This document shows positions 44,180 through 53,613 of a stretch of 64,000 bases of DNA, one piece after another (position 1 is the first letter of the stretch; the number at the start of each line of letters is the position of its first letter). Origin of the DNA: Leucobacter chromiireducens subsp. chromiireducens (GTDB lineage: Bacteria; Actinomycetota; Actinomycetes; Actinomycetales; Microbacteriaceae); the NCBI RefSeq assembly GCF_016758255.1, contig NZ_QYAD01000002.1:434001-498000 (forward strand), given 5' to 3'. The position numbers and the translations under genes were made by a program. The notes under the pieces were generated by a model. That model was not told where the DNA came from, did not search any database, and saw only the letters and a program-made list of their open reading frames with translations.

Positions 44180-44285
44180 ACCGTGCGCCAGGCCGCGCGT
44201 ACGCCTCGAAGCCCCGGCGATCCGCCCCGTCTCAGGTCACTGCGGCGGGGCGGTACGCTACCACCTTTTCCCGGGGTAGACTAGT

Positions 44286-46424
44286 ATGATGACCTCTTCT
44301 GAGAATGCCGCGCCCGAAGCTGGCGCGACGGCAACCCCCGACACCACTGAGGGCGAGCGCATCACCTTCGCCGAGCTGGGCCTCGCACCCGAGGTGCTCC
44401 GCGCCGTGACCGAGGTTGGCTACGAAACGCCGTCGGCCATTCAGGCCGCCACCATTCCGGTTCTGCTTGAGGGGCGCGACGTTGTCGGCCTCGCGCAGAC
44501 CGGTACCGGCAAGACCGCAGCCTTCGCGCTTCCCGTCCTTTCCCGTATTGAGCCCGGCCAGGGTGTGCCCCAGGCCATCGTTCTGGCCCCCACCCGCGAG
44601 CTCGCGCTCCAGGTGTGCGAGGCCTTTGAGAGCTACGCCACGCACCTTCCCGAGGTGCACCTGCTGCCCGTGTACGGCGGCCAGGCCTATGGCCAGCAGC
44701 TGTCCGCACTGCGCCGCGGCGTGGACATCGTGGTCGGCACCCCCGGCCGCATCATGGACCACCTGAAGCGTGGTTCGCTCGACCTGAGCCAGATCAAGTA
44801 CCTCGTGCTCGACGAGGCCGATGAGATGCTCAAGATGGGCTTCGCCGAGGACGTTGAGACGATCCTTGCCGAGACGCCCGAGGAGAAGCAGGTCGCTCTG
44901 TTCTCCGCGACGATGCCGGCGCAGATTCGCCGCATCTCCCAGCAGCACCTGCGCGACCCGCAGGAGATCAAGATCGCTGGGAAGACGCAGACGAGCTCGA
45001 ACATCACGCAGCGCTACAACGTCGTCTCCTACACGCAGAAGCTCGATGCGCTCACGCGAATCCTCGAGGTCGAAGACTTCGACGGCCTCATCGTCTTTAC
45101 CCGTACGCGTGGTGACTCAGAGCAGGTGGCTGAGAAGCTGCGCGCCCGTGGCTACTCCGCGGCCGCGATCAACGGTGACATCGCGCAGAACGTGCGCGAG
45201 CGCACGGTGCAGTCACTGAAGGACGGTCGACTCGACATCCTGGTGGCCACCGACGTTGCCGCCCGCGGGCTCGACGTTGAGCGCATCAGCCACGTCATCA
45301 ACTACGATCTGCCGATCGACACCGAGTCGTACGTGCACCGCATTGGCCGCACCGGCCGCGCCGGCCGCACGGGCGACGCGATCAGCTTTGTGACCCCGCG
45401 CGAGCGCCGTCTCCTCAGCGCGATCGAGAAGGCCACGAAGCAGCCGCTCACGCAGATGCCGCTGCCCGGCGTCGACGAGGTGAACGCTACGCGCCTGTCG
45501 CGCTTCGACGACGCGATCACCACGGCGCTCGGCGAGACCGCGCGCATCGATCGCTTCCGCGACATCATCGCGCACTACGTGCGGAACCACGACGTGCCGG
45601 AGCCCGACGTCGCCGCCGCCCTGGCTGTTGTCGCGCAGGGTGACACTCCGCTGCTCCTCACCGAGGACGATGATCGTAAGTTCGAGCGCGACCGCAAGCA
45701 GGCCGCACGCTTCCTCGAGGAGGGTGTGAGCGGTGGCCGTGGCGACCGTCCCGCGCGCGAGGATCGGGGCCCGCGCGAGCGTCGCACTGACCTCAAGATG
45801 TACCGTATCGAGGTGGGCCACCGGCAGAAGATCAACCCCGGTCAGATTATCGGCGCGATCGCGAACGAGGGTGGCCTCACCCGCGACGACTTCGGTCGCA
45901 TCCAGGTGCGCGACGACTTCTCGCTCGTCGAGCTGCCGGCCGACCTGTCCGGTGAGGCGCTCGGGAAGCTCTCGGAGACCCGCATCAGCGGCAAGCTCAT
46001 CGAGCTCAAGGAAGATCGCGGCCCGCGCGGTGGCGGCGATCGCGGCGGAGACCGCGGTGGCTACGGCCGCTCGGACCGCGGCGGCGACCGTGGTGGCCGT
46101 GGCGGGTACGATCGCGGCGGTGACCGCGGCGGTCGTGGTGGCTACGACCGCGGAGACCGTGGCGGCTATGGTCGCTCGGATCGCGGCGACCGCGGTGACC
46201 GCGGTGGATACGGCGGCGACCGTGGGGGCCGCGGCGGGTACGACCGTGGCGATCGCGGCGGAGATCGTGGGGGCTACGGCCGCTCCGATCGTGGCGACCG
46301 CGGTGGTTACTCGGACCGGAACGATCGTGGCGGTGACCGCTACGGGAACGATCGCGGCTATGGCTCCGATCGCCGCGACGAGGGTGGCAACCGCGCTGAT
46401 GGCAAGCGCAAGCCACGCTGGTAA
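44286..46424 (+). CDS. deaD: DEAD-box ATP-dependent RNA helicase (DeaD/CsdA-type) with RGG tail
   Basis: A 712-residue RNA helicase. The Q motif region is [16 protein letters not shown], motif [26 protein letters not shown], and [13 protein letters not shown]. After the helicase core a DbpA-type RNA-binding domain ([20 protein letters not shown]) spans about residues 500-575. The last 130 residues are a low-complexity chain of [17 protein letters not shown] and RGGRGGYDR units (DNA 46018-46411), as in actinobacterial ribosome-assembly or cold-shock helicases. Two adjacent ATGs begin the frame. No strong ribosome site is visible, and TAGACT sits only about 10 nt upstream, so a near-leaderless transcript is possible. 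Confidence 0.95.
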   Translation: MMTSSENAAPEAGATATPDTTEGERITFAELGLAPEVLRAVTEVGYETPSAIQAATIPVLLEGRDVVGLAQTGTGKTAAFALPVLSRIEPGQGVPQAIVLAPTRELALQVCEAFESYATHLPEVHLLPVYGGQAYGQQLSALRRGVDIVVGTPGRIMDHLKRGSLDLSQIKYLVLDEADEMLKMGFAEDVETILAETPEEKQVALFSATMPAQIRRISQQHLRDPQEIKIAGKTQTSSNITQRYNVVSYTQKLDALTRILEVEDFDGLIVFTRTRGDSEQVAEKLRARGYSAAAINGDIAQNVRERTVQSLKDGRLDILVATDVAARGLDVERISHVINYDLPIDTESYVHRIGRTGRAGRTGDAISFVTPRERRLLSAIEKATKQPLTQMPLPGVDEVNATRLSRFDDAITTALGETARIDRFRDIIAHYVRNHDVPEPDVAAALAVVAQGDTPLLLTEDDDRKFERDRKQAARFLEEGVSGGRGDRPAREDRGPRERRTDLKMYRIEVGHRQKINPGQIIGAIANEGGLTRDDFGRIQVRDDFSLVELPADLSGEALGKLSETRISGKLIELKEDRGPRGGGDRGGDRGGYGRSDRGGDRGGRGGYDRGGDRGGRGGYDRGDRGGYGRSDRGDRGDRGGYGGDRGGRGGYDRGDRGGDRGGYGRSDRGDRGGYSDRNDRGGDRYGNDRGYGSDRRDEGGNRADGKRKPRW

Positions 46425-46438
46425 CATCACGCAGTAGT

Positions 46439-46472
46439 GCAGCGCCCGGTGGGGGATCCCGCCGGGCGCTGC
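46439..46472 (+). terminator. intrinsic terminator of the RNA helicase gene
   Basis: GCAGCGCCCGG pairs with CCGGGCGCTGC across a 12-nt centre, beginning 14 nt after the stop codon. No long T-run. Confidence 0.75.
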
Positions 46473-46564
46473 GTCGTCTCCGGGGGCGCACTTTCTGTGC
46501 ACGGCCGAGCGCGCTGGTGATTCGCGAGCGGGCGTCAATCTGAAGAATTTCGAAAAGATCAGAT

Positions 46565-46583
46565 GAAGATGAGGGTAACCTAA
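46565..46583. promoter_or_regulatory. DtxR/IdeR-like iron box
   Basis: GGGTAACCTAA (46573-46583) matches the half-site GGCTAACCTAA at 10 of 11 positions. The 19-mer fits TWAGGTTAGSCTWACCTWA at 15 of 19 by my count. It lies 80 nt before the ATG at 46663. Actinobacterial DtxR-type repressors use such sites for iron or manganese response. Occupancy is inferred. Confidence 0.5.
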
Positions 46584-46662
46584 ATAAATCGGGTACAGTG
46601 GCCTGTGTGAACCCGCGTTCCCTGACGCGGCTGCACCAGACGTCCGCCGAAAGTGAGCCCCG

Positions 46663-47502
46663 ATGAACCTCAGCCCGAAGCCGGACCGCACGCTGACTGT
46701 GTGGGACGGAGACGAACAGCTGCGTTACAGCTTCGCCGACTGCATGCGCTACCACGGCCCTGAGTTCCCCGGAGGAGTCGCGCACGCTTTTGCCGCCTTG
46801 GCCCGCGCCCTCCCAGAGCTCGCAGCGCGCACACCGGGCGGCAAGGTTGATCGGCGGAGCGTTCACGTGCGCACCCCCTTCGCCGGGCCCGGCGCCCGAG
46901 ATACTTTCGAGCTCGTCACCCGAGCAGCTTCGAGCGGGCGCTACAAGGTGGTGCCAGAGCTCGCGCGCCCCGAACGTGGTGCCACCCTCGCGCGATACCT
47001 GTTTGAGGTCAGCGCGGGGGAAGCGCACGTCACCTGTGTGCTCCGCGAGGACGGGGTCATTGATCCCGAGTACCTGGAGCTCAGCGAGCGCGCCGAGAAG
47101 ACCCTTGCCGAGCTTGAGCAGCTCGAGGCACTCGAGGCTGAGATGCGCGAACGGGTTCTTGCGGGCGCGCCAGCCGAGATTTACCGACTCGAGTACTCGG
47201 TGAGCGCACCCGGGCGAGCGGCCACAGCGATCGAGCCGCAACCGGAGCCCGCCGGTGGGCTAGTCGACGGTTGTGAACACCTTGCTCGCAATACGCCACT
47301 CGCCATCGCGCAGAACCAGTCCGAAGTGATTGCGGAAGTTGGCGCCGAGGAACTGGCGCTCATCGAGCACCGCGTGCGCGATACTGCCCGTCACGACAAT
47401 CCCGTGGATCTCCGCACGGTACTCCGCTCCCGCGGGCGCGGCCGTCGCGATCACGTTCGCGGCGAAGTCGGCACCGCTCATCGTGACGTAGTCGGGGCCT
47501 AG
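46663..47502 (+). CDS. hypothetical protein, C-terminus running antisense through the SnoaL-like gene
   Basis: A 279-residue open frame, of which about the first 200 residues (to near 47260) look like a genuine protein. The segment FADCMRYHGPEFPGGVAHAFAAL recalls the FmdE/FwdE-type HGHxCPG motif with metal residues replaced, and HVRTPFAGPGARDTFELVTR could be its second strand. This resemblance is weak. A Glu-rich helix, LAELEQLEALEAEMRERVL, follows. The last 80 residues are basic, poor in pattern, and exactly antisense to the SnoaL-like gene, so a lost stop or frameshift is likely. ATG is preceded by GAAAGTGAG. An iron-box-like site lies upstream. Confidence 0.55.
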   Translation: MNLSPKPDRTLTVWDGDEQLRYSFADCMRYHGPEFPGGVAHAFAALARALPELAARTPGGKVDRRSVHVRTPFAGPGARDTFELVTRAASSGRYKVVPELARPERGATLARYLFEVSAGEAHVTCVLREDGVIDPEYLELSERAEKTLAELEQLEALEAEMRERVLAGAPAEIYRLEYSVSAPGRAATAIEPQPEPAGGLVDGCEHLARNTPLAIAQNQSEVIAEVGAEELALIEHRVRDTARHDNPVDLRTVLRSRGRGRRDHVRGEVGTAHRDVVGA

Positions 47503-47646
47503 GTAACCCCACATCACGGCGTCCGCGCTGAACGCATCGCGCACCGCCGCGGGGTCTGCGGCAACGCACCCGTCGACGTAGCGCTGCACTGCTGCGCGAA
47601 CTGCGGCCTCCGCGGCATTCTGGGGGGACGATGATTCCTGCGACAT
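47260..47646 (-). CDS. SnoaL-like / nuclear-transport-factor-2-fold protein
   Basis: A 128-residue NTF2-like protein. AVQRYVDGCVAADPAAVRDAFSADAVMWGY is the usual helix-strand start with the acidic/Trp pocket, and a DGEWRIASKVF strand closes the fold, as in SnoaL/limonene-epoxide-hydrolase-like proteins. Some members are enzymes and others ligand-binding, so no substrate can be given. ATG at 47646 follows GAGGAG. It lies downstream of nothing on its own strand closer than the aldehyde dehydrogenase, 73 nt upstream, with which it is probably co-transcribed. Confidence 0.72.
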   Translation of the reverse strand: MSQESSSPQNAAEAAVRAAVQRYVDGCVAADPAAVRDAFSADAVMWGYLGPDYVTMSGADFAANVIATAAPAGAEYRAEIHGIVVTGSIAHAVLDERQFLGANFRNHFGLVLRDGEWRIASKVFTTVD

Positions 47647-47719
47647 GTTGCGCTCCTCGTGTGTCGATACAGCTGTGCGGGCGCGACCTCCTGGCCGCGC
47701 CCGCACCTGGGAAAAGAAA

Positions 47720-49132
47720 CTAGCCGCTGATCACGTGCGGCTCGGCGACGGCCTTCAGGCCCTCGACACCGAACTCGCGGCCGTATCCCGACTGCTTCGC
47801 CCCGCCGAAGGGGATCATCGGGTGCAGCCCGCCATGCGAGTTGATCCAGGTGGTGCCGGCCTGGAGGCGCGCAGCCACCGCGAGCGCCCGCTGGCGGTCG
47901 CTGGACCAGACGGAGGAGCCCAGGCCCACCTCGAGCTCGTTCGCGAGGCGCACGGCCTCGTCAACGTCGGAGTACCGAATGATGGGCAGCGCCGGGCCGA
48001 ACTGCTCCTCGAGTACCAGCTCCTGGTGCGGATCGATGTCGGCGATGAGTGTCGTGGGGTAGAAGTTCCCAACGGCCTCGCGATCGGGATCGCCGCCGAG
48101 CACCACGCGAGCGCCAGACGCCTTTGCGGATTCGACGAGCTGATCGACCACGTCGAACTGCGCCCGGTTTTGCAGCGGGCCGAGCACGTTCTGCTCGTCA
48201 AGCCCCACACCCATCGGCACCGCGGCCGCGACCTTCGCGAGCTCGTCGACAACGGCGTCGTAGATCGAGTCGTGCACGTAGAGACGCTTGAGTGCCGCAC
48301 AGGTCTGCCCGGTGTTGATGAACGCACCCCAGAACAGATCCTCCGCGATAGCCTTCGGATCGGCATCGGGCAGCACGATGCCCGCGTCGTTTCCGCCCAG
48401 CTCAAGGGTGAGGCGTGTGACATTCGCCGCGGAGGCCTCGATGATCCGCTTGCCAACAGGCGTCGAACCCGTGAACATGATCTTGCCGATCTTCGGGCTG
48501 CGGGTCAGCGCATCGCCGACGGTGCGGCCGGGGCCGGGCACGATGTTGAGTACGCCCTCCGGCAGCACCTGATTCATCACGGCGACGAGCGCGACCACGG
48601 AAAGCGTGGTGGTCTCGGCCGGCTTGATCACCACAGTGTTGCCCATGCGCAGCGCGGGCACAATCTGCCAGATCGAAATCATCATGGGCCAGTTCCACGG
48701 TGAGATCGCGCCGACCACGCCGAGGGGGCGGTAGTGCATTTCGGCATACCCGGACTCGTCGTCGACGAGCACCTCAACGGGCAGCGGGGTGTCAGCCGGG
48801 GTGCGCGTCCACGCGACGCAACCGCCCACCTCGAACCGCGCGTTGGGGCCGTTGAGTGGCTTGCCCTGCTCGCGCGAGAGCAGCTCGGCGAGCGGTTCGG
48901 CCGACGCCTCGATCGCATCGGCGACGCGGTGCAGGATGGCGCTGCGCTCGGCATCGGGAAGCGCCGCCCATGCCGGCTGCGCAGCCTCGGCTCGGTCGAT
49001 GGCCGCTTCGAGCGCCGCGACGTCCTGCACGGGTGCGGTGCCGATCAGCTCGCCGGTCGCGGGGTCAAAGACCTCGCGGGTCTCGCCCGAGCTCGGGGTG
49101 ATGGCCGCAAGCAGGCTGTCGTAGGTTTCCAT
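47720..49132 (-). CDS. NAD(P)-dependent aldehyde dehydrogenase
   Basis: A 470-residue ALDH-superfamily enzyme. The Asn-region is GAISPWNWPMMISIWQIVP, the cofactor loop FTGSTPVGKRIIEASA, the general base Glu is in LTLELGGNDAGIVL, and the nucleophile Cys is in NTGQTCAALKRLYVHD. The family oxidises aldehydes to acids. NDAGIVLPDAD and the Thr-Cys-Ala loop recall the YdcW/benzaldehyde or succinate-semialdehyde groups. It could oxidise an aldehyde made by the alcohol dehydrogenase or reductases of this island, or the succinic semialdehyde released by HpaI. It lies 159 nt from the operon upstream on the same strand. Confidence 0.88.
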   Translation of the reverse strand: METYDSLLAAITPSSGETREVFDPATGELIGTAPVQDVAALEAAIDRAEAAQPAWAALPDAERSAILHRVADAIEASAEPLAELLSREQGKPLNGPNARFEVGGCVAWTRTPADTPLPVEVLVDDESGYAEMHYRPLGVVGAISPWNWPMMISIWQIVPALRMGNTVVIKPAETTTLSVVALVAVMNQVLPEGVLNIVPGPGRTVGDALTRSPKIGKIMFTGSTPVGKRIIEASAANVTRLTLELGGNDAGIVLPDADPKAIAEDLFWGAFINTGQTCAALKRLYVHDSIYDAVVDELAKVAAAVPMGVGLDEQNVLGPLQNRAQFDVVDQLVESAKASGARVVLGGDPDREAVGNFYPTTLIADIDPHQELVLEEQFGPALPIIRYSDVDEAVRLANELEVGLGSSVWSSDRQRALAVAARLQAGTTWINSHGGLHPMIPFGGAKQSGYGREFGVEGLKAVAEPHVISG

Positions 49133-49291
49133 GGATCCTCCACTTCGAGTCCGGTAGGTAGTCTCAGGCTACGCGCGCCGCGCGCCCCTGTGCTTGACTC
49201 GGACGGTACTGCGGTTGTCTGTGCGTGACCACTCGGACCGCATGCTGGCCCAGATCGCGCCAGAGATTGGGATCGCGGAGCGCGCGGACAC

Positions 49292-50515
49292 TCATCCCAC
49301 ATCGCGGGGAGCGAGTCGGCGCACCACGCAGACCGCAACAAGCGCGGCGCCCGTTGCACCCGCGGCGATGCTGACGACCATCGTGAGCGCGGAGGTGCCG
49401 GCGAGCGCCGACACGACCGGCGCGGCCACCGCCCCCGCGGTAAACGTCGCCATCCCGAGGAGCGCGGACGCGGTGCCAGCGCGCGAGCCGTGTCCACCGA
49501 GCGCCAGCGTGGTCCCGTTGGGGCCGCCCAGCCCGGCCGCCCCTAGGAAGAGGGCGAGGAGCACGATCACCGTGAGGGCGGGTGCCCCTGAGATCGTTGC
49601 GATCGCGAGCGCGAGCGCCGCGAGCGCCCCCGCGACCTGGCCGATCAGATACATGCGTGCGGTGCCGAAACGCTGCACGAAGACTCGGCTGAGCTGCGCG
49701 CCGCCGAGCTGCGCGAGCGCGTTGACGGCGAACACGACGCTGAACAGCTGCGGGGTGAGCCCGAACTGGCCCTGCAGCACGAAGCTCGACATCGACAGGT
49801 ACGAGAAGAATGCCGCGCCCCCGAGGCAGGCGGCGACCATGAGCGCCACGAACAGGGGGTCGCGCAGCACCGCACCCGCGTGGCTCACGGTAGTGCGCAG
49901 CACGCCGCCGGAGTGCCGACCCGTCGTGAGCGTCTCCCGGAGTCCAAACTGTGCGACGAATACGAGCACCACACCCACACCGGCGAGCACGAGGAAGATC
50001 CCGCGCCAGTCCATGAAGCGGGCGAGCTGCCCGCCGATGACCGGCGCGATGATGGGCGTGAGCGACGTGACGAGCGCGAGCAGCGAGAGCATGCGTGAGA
50101 GTTCGACGCCGTGGAAGAGGTCGCGCGCCACCGCCATCGAAATGACGACGCCCGCGGAACCCGCGACCCCCTGCAGGAGCCGTGCGGCGAGCAACACCTC
50201 AATTGAGGGCGCGAACGCGCACACTGCGGACAGTACCGCGAACAGCACCACGCCGACCACGAGCGGCCGCTTCCTGCCGAAGCGGTCGGAGAGCGGGCCG
50301 GCGAGGAGCTGCCCGAGCCCCAGGCCGATCATGCACACCGACATCGTGGCCTGCGCCAGCGCATCGCTCGTGCCGAGGGAGTGGGCAAGCTGGGGGAGCT
50401 GCGGCAGGTAGAGATCCATGGAGAGCGGACCGAATGCCTCGAGCGCCCCGAGTACGAGGGTGATGCGCAGGAGGCTCATGGGGCGCCCCGCCGCGGCGGA
50501 TCCTGCCCCGCTCAT
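49292..50515 (-). CDS. MFS transporter, Bcr/CflA (DHA1) drug-exporter family
   Basis: A 407-residue, 12-helix antiporter. GPLSMDLYLPQLPQLA in helix 1 is the Bcr/CflA signature. Motif A, GPLSDRFGRKRPLVVGVVLF, follows helix 2, and ARLLQGVAGSAGVVISMAVARDL holds motif C-like residues. Members export bicyclomycin, chloramphenicol, sulfonamides or metabolites such as cysteine. ATG at 50515 overlaps the esterase stop as ATGA. In this operon it may export a substrate analogue or toxic product. Last gene of a five-gene coupled unit. Confidence 0.87.
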   Translation of the reverse strand: MSGAGSAAAGRPMSLLRITLVLGALEAFGPLSMDLYLPQLPQLAHSLGTSDALAQATMSVCMIGLGLGQLLAGPLSDRFGRKRPLVVGVVLFAVLSAVCAFAPSIEVLLAARLLQGVAGSAGVVISMAVARDLFHGVELSRMLSLLALVTSLTPIIAPVIGGQLARFMDWRGIFLVLAGVGVVLVFVAQFGLRETLTTGRHSGGVLRTTVSHAGAVLRDPLFVALMVAACLGGAAFFSYLSMSSFVLQGQFGLTPQLFSVVFAVNALAQLGGAQLSRVFVQRFGTARMYLIGQVAGALAALALAIATISGAPALTVIVLLALFLGAAGLGGPNGTTLALGGHGSRAGTASALLGMATFTAGAVAAPVVSALAGTSALTMVVSIAAGATGAALVAVCVVRRLAPRDVG

Positions 50516-51534
50516 CGCGTGAGGATCCGGCGCCACCAGCTCGCGCGCGCAGCGTTCGCGGCGCGTGAGACTTCAGCGTCGGGGGAGAATCCGGTGAAGC
50601 CGTGGTAGGCGCCCGCCCACACGTGGAGCTCAGCCTCGCCGCCGGCCGCCCAGATGCGCGTGGCGTATGCGACGGTTTCGTCACGGAACACCTCCGCAGA
50701 CCCGACCTCCAGAAACGCTGGCGGGAGCCCCGACAGGTCGGCCGCCCGCGCGGGGGCGCGGTACGCGGAGACCTCGGCGGCGCCACGATCGGTTCCGAGC
50801 GCCGCAGTCCACCCGGTGTGGTTGTTGTTTCGATCCCACGCACCGAAGCCGTCGTATTGCCGCGCGGAGACCGTGTCATTGCGGTCGTCGATCATGGGGG
50901 TGTTGACGAGCTGTCCCGCGATCCCCGGCCCGCCGCGATCGCGCGCGAGGAGCGCGACGGCTGCAGTCAACCCGCCGCCGGCTGAGGTGCCAGAAACCAC
51001 GATGCGATCGGGATCGACGCCGAGCTCCGCTGCGTGCTCCGCGAGCCACACGAGCGCCGCGTAGCAGTCCTCGGCCGCGGCTGGCGCGGGATGCTCGGGG
51101 GCGAGCCGATACTCGACCGCGATCCCGATCACGCCGTATTGCTCGGCGAGCTCGATGAGTTCGCCCGTGCCGAAGAAGCGAGTGCCGAGCACATACCCGC
51201 CGCCGTGAATGCCAAGCACCGCGGGGCGCGGGCCGAGCGCGTGCGGCGCGGCCGGGCGCACAATCGTGATCTCGACATCGGGCGCCCCGAGCGGGCCGGG
51301 GATGAGGCGATCCTCGAACGTGACGTCGCGCCCGGCAACCTGCTCGGCCATCGGCTGAATGATCGTGGCGAAGTGGGCCCGGTTTGCGAGGATGGTGTCT
51401 GCGCGGAGCGGAATTCGTTCGACCAGGTCAAGGAAGAACGCGAGCCCGGCTTCGAGCTCGGGGTCGTGGGGGGCGGGAGCCGGTGGTGTCGCCCCTGCGG
51501 GGTCCGGCTCAGCTGCAGACGAGTGCTCGGTCAT
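50512..51534 (-). CDS. alpha/beta hydrolase, HSL-type esterase
   Basis: A 340-residue hormone-sensitive-lipase-family esterase. The oxyanion motif is IHGGGYVLG, the nucleophile elbow VSGTSAGGGLTAAVAL, the Asp in EVGSAEVFRDETV, and the catalytic His in GAYHGFTGF. VEYRLAPEHPAPAAAEDCYA is typical. It hydrolyses small esters. The natural substrate is unknown. ATG at 51534 overlaps the stop of its paralogue by 4 nt (ATGA), and its own stop overlaps the exporter's start. About 40% similar by eye to the neighbour, so an old duplication. Confidence 0.9.
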   Translation of the reverse strand: MTEHSSAAEPDPAGATPPAPAPHDPELEAGLAFFLDLVERIPLRADTILANRAHFATIIQPMAEQVAGRDVTFEDRLIPGPLGAPDVEITIVRPAAPHALGPRPAVLGIHGGGYVLGTRFFGTGELIELAEQYGVIGIAVEYRLAPEHPAPAAAEDCYAALVWLAEHAAELGVDPDRIVVSGTSAGGGLTAAVALLARDRGGPGIAGQLVNTPMIDDRNDTVSARQYDGFGAWDRNNNHTGWTAALGTDRGAAEVSAYRAPARAADLSGLPPAFLEVGSAEVFRDETVAYATRIWAAGGEAELHVWAGAYHGFTGFSPDAEVSRAANAARASWWRRILTR

Positions 51535-52607
51535 GATGCCTCCGCTCGGCCAAGGATGCGGCGCAGCCACGAGTCCCGGCTCGCGAGCGCCGCGCGCGTG
51601 ATCTCAGCCTCCGGCGCGTACACGTCGAAGCCGTGGCAGCCGCCCGACCAGACGTGCAGCTCTGCGTCGCCGCCCGTCTCCCAGATGCGTCGCGTGTAGC
51701 TCACGTCCTCGTCGCGGAACATCTCGGCGGCCCCCACCTCGACGAACGCGGGCGGGAGCCCTGAGAGGTCATCCGCGCGGGCAGGGGCGGCGTACGCCGG
51801 TGCAGTCTCGGAAAACGCGAGCGCGTCGCCCAGCACGCACTGCCACGCGAGCAGATTGGCGTCGCGCTGCCAGGTGCCGATGCCGTCGTACTGCATGCTC
51901 GACACACTCGTGTTCATGTTGTCGAGCATGGGGCACAGGAGGAGCTGCCCAGCAATCGCGGGGCCGCCACGATCCCTCGCCATGAGCGAGACTGCCGCTG
52001 CGAAGCCGCCACCTGCGCTCCCGCCCATCACGATGAGCCGGGCAGCGTCGCCGCCGAGTTCGGCCGCGTGCGCGGAGACCCAGCTCGTCGCCGCGTAGTT
52101 GTCCTCGACCCCCGCGGGGAAGGGGTCCTCGGGGGCAAGGCGATACTCGACGTTCACCGCAATGACGCCGTGCCGCGCAACGAGGTCTGCCACGCGCTCG
52201 TGCTCCCAGGAACGGTGCCCCACGATCATTCCGCCGCCGTGGAAGTTCACGAGGAGTGGCAGCGCGGCGCGGTTGGCCCCGGCCTCGGCCCCGTTCTCGT
52301 CCTCGCGCGGCGAGAACACCGTGAGCTCGATCTCGGGGGCGCCGGTGGGCCCGGGGATGCGCAGCTCGCGCACGGCGATGCCATGGGCTTTCGCGACGGA
52401 GGCGCCGTCGGGAAACGCTGGCCCGGTGCCGCGGAGCGAAGCGAGCGATTCGCGGGTGAGGGGCGGGGCACCGCTCGTGGCGAGGGCCTCAAGCGCGGGG
52501 ACGACTTCGGGGTCGAACGGTACCGGTGGGATGCTCGGGGATCCGTGGGCGAAGGGACCCGCGGTGCTCGAGCTCCGTGCCTCGCACGGTGTCTGCTGCT
52601 GGGTCAT
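51531..52607 (-). CDS. alpha/beta hydrolase, HSL-type esterase (paralogue)
   Basis: A 358-residue HSL-family esterase with oxyanion motif NFHGGGMIVG, nucleophile VMGGSAGGGFAAAVSL, Asp region EVGAAEMFRDEDVS and His in GGCHGFDVYAPE. It aligns with the next gene over the whole catalytic domain (VEYRLAPEDPFPAGVEDNYA) but has a distinct Pro/Ser-rich N-terminus. ATG at 52607 gives a well-placed AAGGG site. GTG at 52613 would overlap the upstream stop as GTGA and is also plausible. Both esterases in one operon suggest a substrate with two ester or lactone steps, or different chain preferences. Confidence 0.89.
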   Translation of the reverse strand: MTQQQTPCEARSSSTAGPFAHGSPSIPPVPFDPEVVPALEALATSGAPPLTRESLASLRGTGPAFPDGASVAKAHGIAVRELRIPGPTGAPEIELTVFSPREDENGAEAGANRAALPLLVNFHGGGMIVGHRSWEHERVADLVARHGVIAVNVEYRLAPEDPFPAGVEDNYAATSWVSAHAAELGGDAARLIVMGGSAGGGFAAAVSLMARDRGGPAIAGQLLLCPMLDNMNTSVSSMQYDGIGTWQRDANLLAWQCVLGDALAFSETAPAYAAPARADDLSGLPPAFVEVGAAEMFRDEDVSYTRRIWETGGDAELHVWSGGCHGFDVYAPEAEITRAALASRDSWLRRILGRAEAS

Positions 52608-52609
52608 GT

Positions 52610-53575
52610 TCACGGCCCTTCGGGGTCGACGAGGCCGCGGTCGGCCCAGAATGGTTCCACGCTCGCCCGGATGTCCGCGGCGCCGACGCGCTCGAGCAGT
52701 TCGAGGCTGCCGAGGTTTGCCTCGAGTTGCGCAACGCTCGAGGCCCCGAACAGTGTGGTGGCGGTGGCGGGGTGAGTGAGTGTGAACGCGATGGCGAGCT
52801 GGGCGGGGGTCGCGCCGAGCTGTTCCGCGAGCGCGACGAAACCGGGAACGTCGTCGATGATGCGCTGTCGGATTCCGCCGGGATCGCGCCCCACTTCGCG
52901 CTCGGTCGACACCTTCCCTGCGAGGTAGCCGCCCTCCATCACGTCGGAGGCCTGCATCGAGAGCCCACGTGCGAATACGCGCCCGAACGGCTCGCCGTCC
53001 GGGATCGAACGTCGCGACACGCTGTATTTCAGCTGCGCGATCTCAGGGCCTGGGACGCCCTCGGCATCGGCAATGTCGAGCAGCGCGGTTACGTTCGACG
53101 CCGACCAGTTGTTCACACCCCAGGCGCGGATGAGCCCGTCGGCGGTGAGTTCTGCGAGGTTCAGCACGATGTCTCGGAGCGCGAGGTCGTCGCGGCGGAG
53201 GTCCCCGAGAATGACGAGATCGGCGTGCTCGGCACCCACGCGGAAGAGCGCCCCGTCGAGCTGGCTGCGGAAGCCGGTCTGCTCATCCCAGCCCTCGACC
53301 CAGAGCTTCTCTGAGAGGAGGTAGTCGTCGCGTGCCACTCCGGCGGCGCGGGTGATGGCCGAGAAGAGCACATCAGTGAACGCGGGCGGGCCGCCGGGGG
53401 CGGCGTAGACGCCGACATCGAACAGAGTGATGCCGTGGTCGATCGCCGTGCGAACGAGCTGCACGGCATCCTCGAAGTGCATACGGTCATAGATATGCCA
53501 CGATCCGAGCGCGAAGACTGAGGTCTCGAGCGCGCTCGTGCCGATCCGGCGGTGGGGAACCAGCGGGTGCGTCAT
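52610..53575 (-). CDS. aldo-keto reductase family protein lacking the catalytic His
   Basis: A 321-residue AKR barrel. TLFDVGVYAA supplies the Asp and Tyr of the catalytic tetrad, and YLLSEKLWVEG the Lys. Where the family has a strand ending in His (as in LLHWP), this protein has DLVILGDLRRDD. The cofactor end QLAIAFTLTHPATATTLFGA and NLGSLELL is normal. It is clearly paralogous to the AKR at 57237 (shared VFALGSW and DRM near the N-terminus). NADPH-dependent carbonyl reduction is the family role, but altered chemistry is possible. ATG at 53575 follows AAAGGA. Confidence 0.85.
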   Translation of the reverse strand: MTHPLVPHRRIGTSALETSVFALGSWHIYDRMHFEDAVQLVRTAIDHGITLFDVGVYAAPGGPPAFTDVLFSAITRAAGVARDDYLLSEKLWVEGWDEQTGFRSQLDGALFRVGAEHADLVILGDLRRDDLALRDIVLNLAELTADGLIRAWGVNNWSASNVTALLDIADAEGVPGPEIAQLKYSVSRRSIPDGEPFGRVFARGLSMQASDVMEGGYLAGKVSTEREVGRDPGGIRQRIIDDVPGFVALAEQLGATPAQLAIAFTLTHPATATTLFGASSVAQLEANLGSLELLERVGAADIRASVEPFWADRGLVDPEGP

Positions 53576-53613
53576 TGCGTGTCCTTTCATGAACTGGGGG
53601 CGCGAGGGGCGGG

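Noticed and set aside
46018-46411. CRISPR-like or satellite repeat at the helicase 3' end
   Set aside because: The GGCGACCGC-like periodicity is in frame and encodes the RGG/GGDRGG tail common in actinobacterial DEAD-box helicases.
46006-47241. Minus-strand frames of 400-490 codons opposite the RNA helicase tail
   Set aside because: The apparent Arg/His/Gly-rich or Ala/Thr/Val-rich protein is the complement of the RGG repeat tract.
49133-49291. Small gene in the gap between the exporter and the aldehyde dehydrogenase
   Set aside because: No frame with a ribosome site or protein-like composition is apparent. It is probably a promoter and leader region.
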